This document shows positions 61,875 to 64,000 of a DNA stretch of 64,000 bases, one piece after another. Source of the DNA: Planotetraspora mira (lineage in GTDB: Bacteria > Actinomycetota > Actinomycetes > Streptosporangiales > Streptosporangiaceae). Every line of letters starts with the position of its first letter. The stretch's first letter is position 1. A program made the translations under genes and the position numbers. The notes under the pieces are model-generated. The model saw only the letters and a list, made by a program, of their open reading frames with translations, had not been told where the DNA came from and searched no databases. The stretch lies in assembly GCF_016863275.1 (NCBI RefSeq), contig NZ_BOOO01000039.1:1-64000 (forward strand), in the 5' to 3' direction.

Positions 61875-61948
61875 TTGACACCGTTAGTACCGATTCTTAC
61901 AGTTGCCGAGGACAGTTCACAATCCTGACTCTGATTCACGTATATGAA
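61875..61948 (+). promoter_or_regulatory. Promoter and palindromic operator of the second dehydratase operon
   Basis: TTGACA (61875-61880) and TACAGT (61898-61903) are 17 nt apart. TTCACGTATATGAA (61935-61948) follows about 25 nt after the expected start. It matches the 56854 palindrome at 13 of 14 positions. The divergent udh operon starts at 61755 and its promoter lies in the same gap, so one site may control both directions. Confidence 0.78.
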
Positions 61949-62019
61949 CAGAGATGGGTGCCCCCTCTGCTCCGGCCTGGCCGCGCCGACGGTGACGGCT
62001 ACGAAGATTGCGTGGATCG

Positions 62020-62937
62020 ATGCGTCTCGATGGTGTCTTGTTCTTCCCGGTCACTCCTTTCACCGCCGACGGCACGCTCGACGAGGAGGCGCTGCGCCGG
62101 CACGTGGAGGACGGCGTGCGCGCGGGCGCCGGAGGGGTCTTCGCCGCCTGCGGCACCGGCGAGTTCCATGCCCTGAGCCTGGAGGAGTACGCACGCGTGG
62201 TGCGGATCGCCGTCGAGGCGACGGCGGGGCGCGTCCCCGTGTTCTCAGGTGCCGGAGGACCGTTGCCGTTCGCGCGGGCGTGCGCAGAAACCGCCGCCCT
62301 GGCCGGAGCGGACGGCCTGCTGGTGTTCCCGCCCTACCTGGTGACCGCTCCCCCCGCGGGCCTGGTGGGCTACGTCCGCCACGTGTGCGCGGCGACGGAC
62401 CTTCCCGCGATCGTCTACCAGCGCGGGAACGCGGTGTTCACCCCCGGCGCCGCGGCCGAGCTCGCTCTGGAGCCGAACATCGTGGGGTTCAAGGACGGCC
62501 TCGGCGATCTCGACCGGCTGCAGCGGATCATCCTGGCCGTACGGCAGGCCACCGACCGCGACTTCGCCTTCTTCAACGGGATGCCCACGGCGGAGATGAC
62601 GGTCCTCGCCTACCGGGGGCTCGGCGTGAACCTCTATTCCTCGGCCGCCTTCTGCTTCGTGCCCGAGGTCGCGCTCGCCTTCCACCGGGCGGTCACAGAA
62701 GGAGACGACGTCCTGACGCGACGGCTGCTGTCCGAGTTCTACCGCCCGCTCGTCGAGCTCCGCGATCTCGTGCCGGGTTACGCCGTCGCCCTGGTCAAGG
62801 CGGGCGTCACGCTGCGCGGGCTCGACGTGGGCCTCGACGTGGGCGGGGTGCGCCCGCCCCTGGTCGACGCCGCGCCCGAGCACGTCGCCCTGCTCGAACG
62901 CCTCATCACGAGGGGAATGGAGATCGCCGCATGCTGA
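62020..62937 (+). CDS. 5-dehydro-4-deoxyglucarate dehydratase (second paralog)
   Basis: A 305-residue DHDPS-superfamily enzyme with Schiff-base Lys158 (GFKDGLGD), Tyr133 (YQRGNAVF) and AACGTGEFHALS. It is the same length and has the same active-site numbering as the 56898 protein. It is coupled to the glucarate dehydratase gene, whose ATG lies inside its last codons (7-nt overlap), so it should act directly on that enzyme's product. The ATG at 62020 is used; a TTG 12 nt upstream is possible. Confidence 0.92.
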   Translation: MRLDGVLFFPVTPFTADGTLDEEALRRHVEDGVRAGAGGVFAACGTGEFHALSLEEYARVVRIAVEATAGRVPVFSGAGGPLPFARACAETAALAGADGLLVFPPYLVTAPPAGLVGYVRHVCAATDLPAIVYQRGNAVFTPGAAAELALEPNIVGFKDGLGDLDRLQRIILAVRQATDRDFAFFNGMPTAEMTVLAYRGLGVNLYSSAAFCFVPEVALAFHRAVTEGDDVLTRRLLSEFYRPLVELRDLVPGYAVALVKAGVTLRGLDVGLDVGGVRPPLVDAAPEHVALLERLITRGMEIAAC

Positions 62938-64000
62938 TCCGCGAGGTCACGGTCACACCCGTCGCCTTCAGGGACCCCCCGCTCCTCAACGCGGCGGGCG
63001 TGCACGAGCCGTGGGCGCTGCGCACGATCGTCGAAGTGGTGACCGACGAGGGCCTCACCGGCCTGGGCGAGACCTACGGCGACCTCGACCACCTCGGAAA
63101 GGTGCGGACGGCCGCGCGGTCGCTGATCGGGCTCGACGCCTACCACCGCAACGCCGTGTACTCGGCCGTGGCCGCCTCCGTCGGCGCCGAGGTCGTCACC
63201 GACAAGCACGGGCTGACGGGGGCCTCCACGCGCGAGAAGACCGTCGACCGGGTGTTCTCCCCGTTCGAGGTGGCGTGCCTCGACATCCAGGGCAAGGCCG
63301 CGGGACGGCCCGTCGCCGACCTGCTGGGCGGCAAGGTCAGGGACGCCGTGCCGTACAGCGCCTATCTCTTCTACAAGTGGGCCGGGCATCCGGACGGGCC
63401 CGACGACGTGTTCGGGGCGGCGCTCGACTCCGCCGGCCTCGTCGAGCAGGCCCGCCTGCTGGTCGACCGGTACGGCTTCCGCTCGATCAAGGTGAAGGGC
63501 GGGGTTCTCCCTCCCGCTGAGGAGATCGAGGCCGTCCTGGCCCTGCGGGAGGCCTTCCCCGGTCACCCGCTGCGTCTCGATCCCAACGCGGCCTGGAGCG
63601 TGGACACCTCGATCGAGGTGGGCCGCGCGCTCGACGGCGTCCTGGAATACCTGGAGGACCCCGCCGACGGCATCGCGGCGATGGCGGCCGTCGCGCCGCA
63701 CGTCCCCATGCGCCTGGCGACGAACATGTGCGTGGTCACACCGGACCACCTCCCCCCGGCGATCCGGCAGGGGGCGATCGGCGTGCTGCTCATCGACCAC
63801 CACTACTGGGGCGGGCTCGTGAAGTCCTCCCACATCGCGACGTTGTGCGCGACCTTCGGCATCGAGCTGTCGATGCACTCCAACTCGCACCTGGGCGTCA
63901 GCCTGGCCGCGATGACCCACCTGGCGGCGGCCACGCCCGCCGTCACCCACGCCTGCGACACCCACACGCCGTGGCAGGACGGTCAGGACGTGGTCGCGCC
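62931..64000 (+). CDS. Glucarate dehydratase (partial, cut by the window end)
   Basis: The first 356 residues of an enolase-superfamily dehydratase that converts D-glucarate to 5-keto-4-deoxyglucarate. Catalytic and metal residues: Lys187-x-Lys189 (KVKGG), Asp217 (LDPNAAW), Glu242 (LEDP), Asn265 (ATNM) and His316 (SMHSNSHLG). IDHHYWGG and DTHTPWQDG also match GlucD. The frame is open to the last base. Translation is coupled to the preceding dehydratase gene. Galactarate or idarate may also be substrates. Confidence 0.92.
   Translation, partial: MLIREVTVTPVAFRDPPLLNAAGVHEPWALRTIVEVVTDEGLTGLGETYGDLDHLGKVRTAARSLIGLDAYHRNAVYSAVAASVGAEVVTDKHGLTGASTREKTVDRVFSPFEVACLDIQGKAAGRPVADLLGGKVRDAVPYSAYLFYKWAGHPDGPDDVFGAALDSAGLVEQARLLVDRYGFRSIKVKGGVLPPAEEIEAVLALREAFPGHPLRLDPNAAWSVDTSIEVGRALDGVLEYLEDPADGIAAMAAVAPHVPMRLATNMCVVTPDHLPPAIRQGAIGVLLIDHHYWGGLVKSSHIATLCATFGIELSMHSNSHLGVSLAAMTHLAAATPAVTHACDTHTPWQDGQDVVA

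Overview
The window is one contiguous stretch of very GC-rich chromosome from an actinomycete. The high third-position GC, GTG/TTG starts and ATGA-coupled operons fit this, as does the housekeeping core: rny, recX, recA with a TCGAAC-type LexA box, a DUF3046 gene, lhr, nei-type glycosylase, clgR-type regulator, cinA, pgsA, rimO, a RodZ-like HTH protein and ftsK. A filamentous genus of the Streptosporangiaceae type is my inference; no rRNA or marker gene fixes the genus. I see no rRNA, tRNA, CRISPR array or insertion sequence.

Layout. 0-4 kb: a two-domain (IS30-type HTH plus MarR/GbsR-type) regulator with several palindromes in its promoter, an orphan solute-binding lipoprotein, and an S9 peptidase. 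4-11.6 kb: rny, recX, recA, an ABC exporter operon with its own HTH regulator, DUF3046 and a VOC protein. 11.7-16.6 kb: a large Lhr-type helicase. 16.8-27 kb: two divergent, tightly coupled operons that look like a small thiotemplate biosynthetic cluster. One encodes an AMP-ligase, a condensation-carrier didomain and the E1-alpha, E1-beta and E2 subunits of a 2-oxoacid dehydrogenase. The other encodes a free carrier protein, a free condensation protein and an N,N-dimethylformamidase-like protein with a propeller-like tail. A NarL-type two-component system and a membrane protein follow (27-29.6 kb). 29.7-37.8 kb: a VanX-type dipeptidase, two paralogous ROK regulators, a sugar ABC importer and a NagZ-like GH3 enzyme, probably amino-sugar or muropeptide salvage. 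38-40 kb: an Fe-S photolyase and a cysteine-free Rrf2 regulator. 40-47.5 kb: nei, clgR, cinA, pgsA, rimO, HTH protein and ftsK.

47.6-64 kb is catabolic. A 2-keto-3-deoxygluconate-type kinase is followed by an operon for a yeast-type cytosine deaminase, a 2-oxoglutarate/Fe(II) oxygenase and an NCS1 permease. Then comes a pectin and uronate locus: IclR regulator, acid-sugar dehydratase, ABC importer, two 5-dehydro-4-deoxyglucarate dehydratases, secreted pectate lyase, 2-oxoglutarate-semialdehyde dehydrogenase, uronate dehydrogenase and a glucarate dehydratase cut by the window end. Together these encode pectin cleavage, import, and the oxidative route uronate -> aldarate -> 5-keto-4-deoxyglucarate -> 2-oxoglutarate semialdehyde -> 2-oxoglutarate. 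Two divergent promoters of this locus carry the same palindrome, TTCAYGTATATGAA, just downstream of good -35/-10 elements, which defines a likely local regulon.

The most novel-looking part is the thiotemplate cluster. Its E2 keeps the lipoyl lysine and active-site His but has Asn in place of the catalytic Asp, which suggests an acyl unit made on lipoate and handed to a carrier protein instead of CoA. This is a hypothesis from gene content only.
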